A DNA stretch of 13,292 nucleotides from Dissophora ornata (taxonomy: Eukaryota; Mortierellomycota; Mortierellomycetes; Mortierellales; Mortierellaceae). The stretch's first letter is position 1; each line of letters begins with the position of its first letter. Below are positions 1 to 8,804 of the stretch, piece after piece. The notes beneath the pieces were generated by a model that made no database searches, was not told where the DNA came from, and saw only the letters and a program-made list of their open reading frames with translations. The translations under genes and the position numbers were made by a program. The DNA lies in assembly GCA_025201705.1 (NCBI GenBank), contig MU617435.1, positions 1 through 13,292 of the forward strand, read 5' to 3'.

Positions 1-168
1 TAGTCAATGCATCCACAATTGTTCTGCTGTGGTCGTTCCCTCTCTTCCCGCCTCTGTCCTGAGCTCTCCTGAGCTCCTCTTCATCTCCAGAGCTCATAGA
101 CACGGCCTTTGTCCTCAAAAGCTTATTTTTCCAAGAGAACGCGACCGAATTTTCGCATTCCATTCATC
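1..168. other. left edge, no gene seen
   Basis: No coding signal is visible on either strand. A short imperfect direct repeat of the word gagctctcct/gagctcctc lies near 61-80. Nothing else can be supported. Confidence 0.4.
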
Positions 169-435
169 TTATACGCTGATAATGTATTGACAGCATCCTT
201 TTGTTTTTGGCGTTACTGAGATAAACGTGTAAGACCCACATTCCGTTGTTCGATTGTACAATATAATGGCGCGACAGCTGTCGTGAAGATTGGCAGTATT
301 TTTCTTGCGCGCCATGGATTCAGTAATTTCGGAACTCTTTGCGTTGCGCGCACTACCCAAATAGATATTGACAAGCTCTAACGCTGCTTGTGGCAAGAGA
401 GAGTCTTTCTTTGACAAAAACACACTGCTGAACAT
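169..435 (-). pseudogene. possible gene fragment, TPR/helical-repeat-like
   Basis: An 88-codon open frame whose first half looks protein-like: after a start Met it has FLSKKDSLLPQAALELVN and then YLGSARNAKSSEI, a pattern of amphipathic helices (A-L-x-L-x-N-x-Y-L-x-x-A-R) like those in helical-repeat proteins that are abundant in some early-diverging fungi. The second half (from about residue 45) looks less protein-like and ends at a stop with no clear continuation. No convincing exons were found on either side. It may be the first exon of a gene, a relic of one, or chance. The family resemblance is from general pattern memory, not from a search. Confidence 0.25.
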
Positions 436-1011
436 ATCGACTCCTGATCGTATTTGTTTCTGGTTCCTTGTTACAGTTTCCAGCTTAACATATAATAGTT
501 TTTATGCAATGTTAGAAACTCTATCTTTGACCACTGACTTGTTCGAGTTGTGCACACTTACAATTACTAAATTCAACACAATGAGGAAGCGACAACGGCT
601 ATAACGTGGCTAGGGGACTTCAAACGCTCGGGCAGTAGAGAGGCTTTATGTTTTCTTTTCTTTGCGTTTAGTGCCCATGATCAAGAAGAGGAACTGATGA
701 CCATTTAACAAAGGCCTATGTATCGCCAGGGTGATGAAGCAGGGAACTCACCTCAACACGAATATGTTTCCTTGTGACTCACCGCCGTCTGCACAGGAAC
801 ATTAATGGAGTTGAACAACGTTCCCTTTGCTTTGTCAATTCTAGTAGATATGGCTGTTGTCAAGCGTAGAGAGTTGTTATTCATCGCACGCACATGTACA
901 ATGCCGTTGCATCCTTGGCTGGGGTATACCGGTTCAGGAACAGATGCAATGTATAAATGGTGTTGTTTGTTACCAACGAGTCACTATAGAACTGTGTCCA
1001 GTCAGGTCGAG
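436..1011. other. spacer without recognisable gene
   Basis: Open frames here are short, overlap each other on both strands and show no family-like sequence. No tRNA-like fold, repeat array or clear promoter is visible. Confidence 0.4.
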
Positions 1012-1164
1012 ACGGAAGAGAGAGGAGAGGGAGAACGAAACGAGAGACAGACAAGAGAGAAGAGAGGGGAAATGAAGAGAGGAGAGAGAAAGGTGAGAAG
1101 GATGAAAATACGGCCTGCGCCGTGTGTGTAGTCAGGAAGAGGGAAAGAGAAAGGAGAGAGACGC
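1012..1164 (+). repeat. purine-rich (GA) tract
   Basis: From about 1012 to 1107 the plus strand is almost all A and G (repeated gagaga, agagga, gaggag words), and after a short mixed stretch the pattern resumes at about 1132-1164. It is a degenerate polypurine/polypyrimidine tract and not a clean microsatellite. It lies directly downstream, in minus-strand sense, of the broken gene at 1165-2129. Short frames through it (Arg/Glu-rich on plus, Ser/Leu/Pro-rich on minus) are artefacts of composition. Confidence 0.8.
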
Positions 1165-2129
1165 TCATGCAGTTGTTGAGGTACTAATTCTTGTAGGCTT
1201 TGCTCCTTCGCCCCTTGTGCAACGTGAGGAACAGAAAAAACAACGTGTTCGCCCGCATCCTTCGCCTTCCACTCGCCATCGGCGCCCTTGTGCCACATAT
1301 GATAGCCATAGTTAGGGGATATGGCAATGCTACGCCAGCGTTGAGCTCTAGACCCGGCCAAGCATCGGCCACACGATAGACAGAAAAATTACCGAGCACA
1401 GAAATGGACGACATGTAATGTAGGCCGCTTTTGCCGTAGTATGTCGACGTGATGGCGGGAACAGTCGCCTCGATATCATCCTCCATCACGTTGAACTCCT
1501 CCTTCGAGGCGGTGGCATCCTTGGACTTGAGCTAGTGATTGAGATCCACGGAAAGACTTGCTAGTCTACTGGGTGAATCCCACGCTGTCCAGCCAGTTCA
1601 CATCAGGATGGCTCGTGAACTTAAGAGATGATGGAGTATTAGACTGGAGGCAAGCATGGCGATGGCGATGGCGATGATATCACATGTGTATTCAAGATCT
1701 ACTTGTAGTCGTTGACTGTGGCTGGCACGGTGCCCGTGAATATGTCCATGGGCGTTATATCAAGTAGGCAATGTTTGAGGTCCAAGAAGCGTTGGAACAG
1801 GTGGGCGGACTGGGTTGCGTGATATTGTAAGTCTTGTGAGTATCATATTCCACATCGTATTTTTTTTGGTGAACACTGAAAGAAGGAGCAATCTTGTGCA
1901 GCCATTGTGCACAGGTCAGTTTGTTGTCATGGTAGCGCCACAGTATGTTTTTAGACAGCAAGTTGCTCTTGTCTTCCCATCATCCCTTCCAGAAGGAAGC
2001 TGGGGCTGCCAGTCGGTGTGGTGTTTAGGTCCCTTGCATGTGCTTCACCCACTCTTTGTTGCTCATAGATTTTTCCATGATTGTAAACTTGGTGGCAACC
2101 TTGCCATAAACATCGAAAGCAGTCATCAT
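1165..2129 (-). pseudogene. decayed protein gene, family not recognised
   Basis: Reading the minus strand from an ATG-ATG pair at 2129-2124, protein-like sequence runs on but changes frame and meets stops. Segments in order: MMTAFDVYGKVATKFTIMEK up to a TAA at 2027-2025; FLLEGMMGRQEQLAV in another frame, ending near 1951; then ILWRYHDNKLTCAQWLHK and following to about 1815; then FQRFLDLKHCLLDITPMDIF in a new frame to a TAG at 1701-1699; a poorer stretch with a small ATGGCG repeat; then LKSKDATASKEEFNVMEDD and onward (about 1537-1340) just after an in-frame TAG; and finally SPNYGYHMWHKGADGEWKAK in yet another frame, fading near 1165. The runs have mixed charged, aromatic and aliphatic composition unlike random frames. 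I could not reconcile the breaks with GT-AG introns, so a frameshifted relic is the best reading. I do not recognise the family. Its 5' end lies only 84 nt from the start of the reductase gene, head to head. Confidence 0.45.
1656..1676 (+). repeat. (ATGGCG)3 hexanucleotide repeat
   Basis: Three perfect copies of ATGGCG followed by ATG. On the minus strand this reads as Ser-Pro or Ile-Ala repeats inside the broken gene, and may mark a small expansion within it. Confidence 0.8.
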
Positions 2130-2212
2130 CTCCTGGTTTAAAAGCCAACGAAAGATGGGCGTTCCTCTTTGCCCTGCAACGAACTATTCGCGTTCAAACT
2201 TTTCCAAGAAAA

Positions 2213-4203
2213 ATGCTACCATTGATCTCCATGCACGCTGCACGGCAATGCCAGGCGACGCGTGTGGCTTCAGGACACGTCCTCATGCGTCAAGCATTCC
2301 GGCAAATCCCATCGGATCACGTCAGGCAACATCGAATCTTTCTCGCCGTCAGATCATTCAACAATTCTGCGACTCCGGACGCCACAGCCGCGTTCCTGGC
2401 AAAGCACCCAGCCTTGCCTACAGCAACCATCCCCAAACGCGGACTCGTCCTCTCCAAACTTGGATTCGGCGCTTATCGCGTCAACGACTCCCAGCCTGCG
2501 CACCGCGCTGCGCTCGTGAAGGCGATCCAAGCTGGCGTGAACGTGATCGATACGAGTTCACATTTTGGCCATGGCGCTTCAGAAACCTTTGTGGGAAACA
2601 CGTTGCAAGATTTGTTTAAACAGGACAAGATCAAGCGGGAACAGGTTGTCGTGGTCTCGAAGGCTGGGTTCATCTTGCCACCACCCCTTTCGACTACTAC
2701 AACAACTACGGCGTCGTCATCATCCATGAAAGATTCTCTTGAGAGCGTACCTTCGTACGCCAAAATCTCAGACTCATCCTACCACTCTATCCACCCATCT
2801 TACCTCAAGTCTCAAATCACCGCGTCGCTGGAACGACTGAAGCTGGAAAAACTCGATATCTTTATGCTTAATAACCCAGAACGCATGCTTGGAGACAACC
2901 ATCTGCCGGGGGGCTTCAGCAAGAGTCGACTGTACAAGGAGATCGCAGAAGCGTTTGTGTATCTGGATGAAGAAGTTGCGGAGGGAAGGATTGGAGGGTA
3001 TGGAATTTGTTCGAATGCATTGCATATGCCTACAACTGAGGATCATCTGTCGTTGAAGGCGATTGTGAAGACAAGACAGGACTTTGGATGGAAGTCGGAG
3101 AATTTTGTGGCTATCCAGGTCCCACTGAATTTGTTCGAGCGCGAGGCTGTCACGGATGTGTTCCCAGCAAAGTCATTGGCGCGTGAGGCCAAGGTAATAA
3201 CGAGTTATCGGTGGATGGGTTTCGGACGTTATTATCTTGCAGCGTGATTCTGATAAGATGTATTGTCTATCTCTCTGCAGGAATTCAATATTTTCATGTT
3301 CACGAATCGACCACTGAACGCGATTGCTGGTGGGCAGATCGTAACATTAGAGAACAAGGGCCAGCATAGTCGTCAAGGTACTGCCTAAAGGGCGATGCAT
3401 CTGGATATGCGAGGTTTTGTCCGTTGCTACAGTGCCTCTCTAATATTTATTCGTGAAATAGAAAAATCCGCAAAACTGTTGGAAACATTGGACTTGAGCT
3501 TTACCTCGCTGGCCGAGATGGAGCTTGACATCAAGGATATGAGTAAGCACAGGCAACTAATATTCGCTTTAACTAATGTGTTCCAAGGGTCACCAGAAAA
3601 CTGACAAGTCCTCCTTCATCTGCTGTTTACTCCATGGGCACAGTCGAGGAAGAATCGCTGGCTCTGAAGTTTGTATGGAGTGAAGTTTTGTCAGAGAACC
3701 TCTCTCGTCTCTCGTCCAATTACTTTGCTGCAAAACACTTTCTCGAACGCGAAGTCCTCCCCGCCATTGATCGGGACCTCAAATTCCTCGAGGATTCTAC
3801 TAAAGGACCCGATCAAGACCGCGATGACAAGGACGCAATCCTCTCCTGGATCGATCGTTACCGCAAGGAAGCCAAGTCTCTGACGACAGACATTTCAGCA
3901 TTCTGTCAACTCGACTCTGACAAGCGGAATGACGAACTTAACTTGGTCCTGGGACTGGTTTGTCGAGATTTCGTGTCAGATGTTGGGCCTCATAAAGTTG
4001 AGAATATCGGATCGCCACTATCAACGAAATCGATTCAGTTCTGTACGGCCCACGAAAACGTCGGATGCACGCTTGTGGGGATGAGGACTCCTGAGTACGT
4101 GTATGACGCCGTAGCCGCTGCAGAAGCTAGTAAGCGGTTGACGAAGACTGATCTAGAGTTGATTTCGCAGTGTCCGTTGCTCTTAACTACGAGCGATCAA
4201 TAA
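2213..4203 (+). CDS. aldo/keto reductase-like protein, probably mitochondrial
   Basis: Four exons fit in phase: 2213-3193, 3281-3377, 3462-3542 and 3644-4203, giving 572 residues. Introns are GT-AG; the third (101 nt) uses donor gtaagc and acceptor gggcacag with an actgac branch-like site and pyrimidine tract, skipping three nearer AGs that would lead to a stop. The start ATG has A at -3. Residues 1-34 are Arg-rich without acidic residues, typical of a mitochondrial presequence. The reductase fold begins near residue 78 (LVLSKLGFGAYRV). Family landmarks are VIDTSSHFG (D113), VVVVSKAG (K150), LDIFMLNNPE (219-223 region), EGRIGGYGICSN and AIQVPLNLFERE. Compared with the usual Asp-Tyr-Lys-His tetrad, Asp and Lys are kept, but Tyr is F118 and His is N220, so normal reductase chemistry is doubtful. 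A Thr/Ser-rich insert lies at 160-171. A C-terminal part of about 190 residues, mostly helical by appearance and ending near GCTLVGMRTPEYVYDAV, exceeds the family's usual 300-350 residues. Substrate unknown. Confidence 0.85.
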
Positions 4204-4204
4204 A
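4199..4204 (+). terminator. AATAAA overlapping the reductase stop codon
   Basis: The TAA stop at 4201-4203 is part of a perfect AATAAA. It could act as the polyadenylation signal for the reductase mRNA, with an extremely short 3' UTR, or be coincidence. Confidence 0.35.
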
Positions 4205-4258
4205 CTGACAAAAAGTCATACGCGGCATAGTATGATCTTGGTATAAGATTAAGATTAC

Positions 4259-4264
4259 TTTATT
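4259..4264 (-). terminator. AATAAA downstream of NUS1
   Basis: On the minus strand a perfect AATAAA begins 24 nt after the NUS1 stop codon, a suitable place for a polyadenylation signal. It lies in the 84-nt gap to the converging reductase gene, so the two transcripts probably overlap at their 3' ends. Confidence 0.5.
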
Positions 4265-4287
4265 TGCTTGTTAAATCATGTCTACTG

Positions 4288-5974
4288 CTACTTTCCAAAG
4301 CGCTGTTCGCACTTGGCATAACGGTGCAATGCCTGCAGGAACATGGTATATTGAGGAATAATGGCTTGGTCGGGATGATGACTAATGAGCGCGGAAAGAA
4401 ATATTGTTGTTAGTGGCGCAATCAATTTAATGGTAATGTCTTTGCAATGAAGCGCCAGAATTTGCGCTTACTAGATCTCGGTAAGACGGATATGCCAGGG
4501 CGGATAGCTGCTCAGGTCCAGATCATCCTTGAACACAATCAATAGCTCTGGCTCTGACAGATCAGCTAATCAGTCAGAATGTAGATGAAGAGACGCCCTG
4601 TTAAATTTCTGCCATCGAAGTTTGATCCGCTTGAAGTTCAGACCTTCTTAAGAGGCTAGCTGCTGTTATTACCTGACAACTGTTGATCCAGGAACTTCAT
4701 GGTGATGTCCTGGCTCCGAAGATCCTTTTGCAGCGCAGCCTCGCCCAATACCCTGACGTTCGCTGCCAATCTGTCGTGTCCATCTCTCTCCGCAAGAATC
4801 ACCACATCTAAATCTGAGTGGCGTAATTTGAACAAGAAGATGCTTAGTCTCCTTATAATTCAACCATAATTGCACATCACTGTTTTCCGATCTCATAGAA
4901 CAAGCAAGAGCAGTAATATCCTTTACCAGTTGGACGTCCTGCATAAAGCCTCTGCAATCTCTGGATCTCTGTCTCTGCGGCTGCCTTCCTGTCGTTCACA
5001 CTCTGCAAATTCTCCTCGACTGGGCGCAATGTCCTGACACGGGCCACAGGCACGGACTTTTCCTCCTTGTAGAAATCTGCCAGGGCATCAGTGACCCTCT
5101 CCTGAAGAAGCTCGACCAATTGTGGATGCAGTGCTATAATAGGAGCGAAATAAAGGCATGGGACAAGATAATGCCACGTAGCATAACGTTAGTCGGATTA
5201 TTACATTATCATTGTTGCACATCTCCCTTGCTCTCTGCATTTCATATGCCAAAACGCCGCCTGTCAAGGAACTATAAATTAATATCATATGCACAGAGCC
5301 GGATCCATTCCCTCTTCCAGCGAACGGCAAAGACATAGTTTCTACTTACGATCAGTCCTCATAATCGACAGACACTTGATCCCGCTCGCCACAGACCACT
5401 GCGCCAACTGTGCGACCTTTTCATGCCATGCCTCTTCCTCCTCTTCCGAACCCTCTCCAGATTCGTTTACTGGCATAATCACCGCTAGATGTCTCGGTTT
5501 CTTGACCAGATCCTCCCCCAGATCCTTTCTCAACACTCGGGTCAATCCCGGTGAAATGGGGAATTGGTGCGGCAAACAGAATACTTGCACAAGCGTCTTC
5601 ATGGTCCGCGCGCTGACCATGATTTCGTGGCCGAGGTGAAGAATTGCAAAGAGGAGGAAGTAGAAGGGTTTGAAAAGGATATTCAGGATTCTACTGGCGA
5701 CAGAGTTTGCAGGGGCTTTTGTGGATGCAAAAGTTGTTCCTGCTGTTGTTGTTGTTGATGATGGCGATTCTGTTGCTGGTGCGTGAGCGAGAGGTTTGAT
5801 AGAAGGGTGGGCTGCGATGAGCTCTTCCGGAGACCTTGCAGTCTTTGGTTGCTGCTGTTGTTCACTGCTAGCGGCGGCTCCATTCCCGGAGGAGGAGGAG
5901 GAGTCCGCTGGTTCCTCTCTCGATGGCGACCCTGCCCGTCTTCGCAGAGTCGATGCGGGATTTTGAGAAGGCAT
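4288..5974 (-). CDS. NUS1: NUS1/NgBR, cis-prenyltransferase regulatory subunit
   Basis: NUS1 pairs with the catalytic dehydrodolichyl diphosphate synthase at the ER to make the dolichol backbone for N-glycosylation. Exons on the minus strand: 5974-5350, one starting at 5260, 5133-4927, 4807-4673, 4565-4472 and 4381-4288, about 390-400 residues. Phases fit except for the second exon's donor: no GT lies in the needed phase; exon ends at 5249 (GVLA-LHPQL) or 5219 (with a GC donor) would keep frame. The N-terminus is Ser/Gln/Thr-rich, followed by one membrane segment (about 97-116, ILFKPFYFLLFAILHLG). The cis-prenyltransferase-like part starts at KKPRHLAVIM, with an acidic insert (NESGEGSEEEEE), QWSVASGIKCLSIM, DVVILAERDGHDRLAANV, LSEPELLIVF and YPPWHIRLTEIY. 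It ends in QRFGK, the C-terminal RxG motif characteristic of NgBR/NUS1. Start at 5974 is chosen for A at -3 and a good N-terminus; in-frame ATGs at 6046 and 6037 are alternatives. Confidence 0.9.
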
Positions 5975-6445
5975 TTTCTCGGGATTAGGATGAATGTGGA
6001 TGTAGGGAAGAAAGGTGAATGAGGGCTTCTGACCCATGGACAACACTTTGTCGTTTTATCTCTGCTCTACTCTGGTGGAACTGTGGCTTTTTTAATCGAC
6101 TCCATAAATTCATTTATGGCGCGATTTTTACAACAGATTGTGCGCTGTGCGCAGATCTGGCAGGCATATGCGATCAAACAAAAGCTGGCTCCCGCGCATC
6201 TTTTTGTAAAAGTGGAGAAATCTCGAGATCTCTTTTTTTGTATATTTGTATATGTATAAGTAGCGAAGAAAGAAAGATGATGAACAAAACTTGCAAGAAA
6301 TAGCAGATACTGAAAGAAAGCACGAGCAGTTGGCGGGTATCTTCTTGAACGACAGCAAAAACAGGGGAGCAGGGATGTTGAATAAATAAATAAAATAAAA
6401 TGGTCTAGTTTACTGTACAGGATAGTCTCCATTCTCTTTCTCGGT
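5975..6445. promoter_or_regulatory. NUS1 upstream region and KCH1 3' end
   Basis: This spacer lies between the KCH1 stop and the NUS1 start, both on the minus strand. It must hold the KCH1 3' UTR and the NUS1 promoter. In minus sense it has a TA-rich run (about 6239-6261: tatacatatacaaatataca) that could serve as a TATA-like region. Frames across it on either strand show no family-like sequence. Confidence 0.4.
6381..6400 (-). promoter_or_regulatory. AU-rich element in KCH1 3' UTR
   Basis: Read in KCH1 mRNA sense, 6400-6381 is TTTTATTTTATTTATTTATT, containing the UUAUUUAUU core known from AU-rich mRNA-instability elements. It lies about 45-65 nt past the KCH1 stop codon. It may equally be simple AT-rich repeat sequence; function is inference. 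Confidence 0.4.
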
Positions 6446-7971
6446 TCAGTATCCAGTGCCTCCTCCTCCTGCTCCTCCTCTGTACACATTGCGGGGAGCG
6501 GACCCCGTCTCTTGTCGCCATGCATTCGCCTGGTACTCGTTGCCGCCATACGCTGAATTGCCACTACCACGGGGGTGTCTTCCACCGTAGGCTGCACCTG
6601 CACCTGCACCTGCACTCGCCTCGGTGCCAGCGCCATAGCCTTGTGCCGCCTGGCTGCTGTGATGACTACCACTGTTATGACTACTACCATGCCGGCTGTC
6701 GAGCTCCGAGCCATGCTGCTGAATAGGTGAGGCAGGTCTCCCCGGTTGCCCATAGGCATCGTATCGTCCTGTCCTTGGCGGAGCCTGGTTGGTGGTATAT
6801 GAAGAGCTGTTGTTGGTGCTCGCACCGTTGTTGTAATAGCTAGGAGTCACTCCTGTGCCTGGTTGGGCATATGCGCCATGTCCATAACCATCTCTACTCT
6901 GGACTTGACCCTGAACTGGATACGATTGCTGCAGATGCTGCCGCTCCTGATCAGCCGTGTAGTTGTCATAGATATCGTCTGGTGTATATGCGGATTGAGC
7001 ATACGGGTCGAATGCATCTTGAAGCTTCCCTGGCGTTGAAGTCATGCCGGCTGGTGGTGGTTGGGCCTGGAAATAATCATACCCATGTTGTCCTTGCTGT
7101 TGGGCTAGGTTTTTGTTGTACACACCACCAGCAGGCGGATATGCGTAGTTTTGCTGTTGTTGTTGTTTCGGCATTGGCGGCATCTGAGCGTAATTGTATG
7201 CAGGCTTAGGTGTCTTTTGGGAATATGGAGTGCGTGGAGTTCCGACAGGTGCGACAGGTGCTTCCAATATCTCAACCTGAGGAAGTGTCGGTTGTTGCAT
7301 GTTGGCGAGTGCAATATCCTTGCCATTCTTTCCCGCCTCATCCATGGCCCTTGTCTTTGACTTTTTGCGAATCAATTCATCGATTCTATACAGGAACGAC
7401 AAAATAAGTAACAGAGAATATTTTTTTTACGTGAGAATGTTGGCCCCCCTTTTTTGTTCGATTGTGCGGGGAAAGGAACCATGTGCAGCTGCAGTTACAA
7501 ATACAGCATGCAAGGTGCAAGGTGCAGGTGGTCAATCATTTTTTTCTTATGCTTACCGTTTATCAATCTTGTGACAACAATACTCTTTCAAGTTGCCGCG
7601 AATATGACAGACGAGAGGAATGTACAAGATGACCGCGCTCAGGAGTAAGATCAACGACAGTGCAAACATGAACACCGTGAAGATCATGGCACCCAGCGAG
7701 ATCTTTTTCAGAAGGAGCTGATTACCGACTCCGACGACACTGTCCCAGTCAAAGATCCCGTTCTTCCCAAAGCTGAAGTGGCCACGGAATGTCTGGTACA
7801 GAATCGTGGCATTGATGACCTGTCTAGGCGCATCTGCAAGCATCAGTCGCTTCCAGTCTGTGCGGGAGAAGAAGCGGAAGGGGGAACAAACAAATAAAAA
7901 AAAGTGTGTTAGGACAACATCTGGGAATGGGTCAGAGGCGAGATGCTTATCCAATTCCTGGGATATGCACG

Positions 7972-8014
<43 letters not shown>

Positions 8015-8571
8015 GCAAAGTTCCGAACGCACACTAATGATCCTCCGCAAGCACTAGACAGGAGTGTTAGACACTTACTTCGAAACGTGAAAAAGCAGAA
8101 GAATGCTACCTCATCGACCAGTTTTTTCGAGTTGTTGATCTGGGCAAAGAAGCAGAAATGTGGATACGACCTCACGGTATAGAACCGACTTGCAATCAGC
8201 GACGTGAACGCATGCGAGATGTCTCTCGAAATGATGATCGCTCTCGCTCTCCGGATCTCCAACCCCAGCAACAGAAACCCCAAAAGGATACATCCTGAGA
8301 ACAGGTACTTGTAGACTTCGAATGGCAGCTTGCCAAAGACTTCCAATTGCACTCCATTCTGGGGCACGAACGAGTTCGCGTTCGAGTTGGCGAGCAAGTT
8401 GGCGGCTGTGAAGATATCGGAACAATAGACGAGGATTCCACGGATGATCGCCGCAAAGACGAGTGTATAGGTGAATTGACGATAACATGAGTTGTCCACA
8501 AAGTCGTCTACGTTGATAAAGTCAAACTTGTGGTCCTGTACAACCTCGCGCTTCCATCGAGCACCACTCAT
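6446..8571 (-). CDS. KCH1: KCH1-family fungal potassium channel
   Basis: Three exons on the minus strand, 8571-8079, 7857-7557 and 7385-6446, join in phase to 577 residues; donors are gtaagt and gtaagc, acceptors cgcacag and gtatag. The start ATG has A at -3. The fungal Kch1/Kch2 (Prm6) family supports low-affinity K+ entry and, in yeast, calcium influx during mating or ER stress. Landmarks: SDIFTAANLLAN after the first membrane segment (about 34-50), YKYLFSGCILLGFLLLGLE (second, about 86-105), ADAPRQVINATILY, a third hydrophobic stretch (about 219-247), then LKEYCCHKIDKRIDELIRKK across the last splice junction. The tail (about 290-577) is disordered and rich in Gln, Tyr, Gly, Pro, Ser and Ala, with several TP sites (VGTPRTPYSQKTPKP), a Q5 run and AYGG/GAGAG-like repeats, ending GGTGY. 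The membrane core and linker match the family order well; the tail is not conserved. Assignment rests on recognised motifs. Confidence 0.88.
7973..8014 (-). repeat. (AAT)14 microsatellite in KCH1 intron 1
   Basis: Fourteen perfect units, ATT on the plus strand and AAT in KCH1 sense, lie inside the 221-nt first intron (8078-7858), the gene's longest. The translated poly-Ile, poly-Asn and poly-Leu runs seen across it are not real protein. Such arrays vary in length between strains. Confidence 0.95.
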
Positions 8572-8641
8572 GCTGTATTATTATTTAAATGAAAGTATAT
8601 GTTCTTCCTTGGCCAGGGCTTATTGAGCAGAGGGTGTGCTG

Positions 8642-8659
8642 GTGTGTGTGTGTGTGTGT
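8642..8659 (+). repeat. (GT)9 microsatellite
   Basis: Nine perfect GT units, extended after one break by a further gtgtg, about 70 nt upstream of the KCH1 start codon. In KCH1 sense it is (AC)n and probably lies in the 5' UTR. Confidence 0.9.
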
Positions 8660-8804
8660 TTGTGTGCGAGAGGAGAAGCGAGGAAAACCCTGGGTCTTTT
8701 CGGTTCTCTGTGCAAAATGAGCAGCGAGAGCCCTGAGGGTAAAAGAGGCGATGTCGTGGTTTGGTTAGTGCATGGGCCGATTGAATTTGCTGAGATTGAG
8801 CGTT

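Noticed and set aside
1012..1164. Coding sequence rich in Arg/Glu
   Set aside because: The frame is open only because the strand is a polypurine tract; the peptide is low complexity.
3395..3604. Independent small gene of 69 codons
   Set aside because: Its middle part is exon 3 of the reductase; the ends are intron sequence read through.
4288..5974. Catalytic cis-prenyltransferase
   Set aside because: The N-terminal membrane segment, the C-terminal RFGK motif and the lack of the catalytic substrate-binding signature near the first strand point to the NUS1/NgBR partner subunit.
6067..6825. A 252-codon minus-strand frame overlapping the KCH1 3' end
   Set aside because: It overlaps the KCH1 tail in another frame and then runs through the AT-rich 3' region; low-complexity composition keeps it open and no family is recognised.
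7909..8057. Poly-Ile, poly-Asn and poly-Leu frames
   Set aside because: They are translations of the (ATT)14 array in KCH1 intron 1.
4288..8571. Functional pairing of NUS1 and KCH1 because yeast Kch1 responds to ER stress
   Set aside because: Both genes are on the same strand with separate upstream regions; neighbours in fungi are often unrelated, and nothing in the sequence shows shared control.
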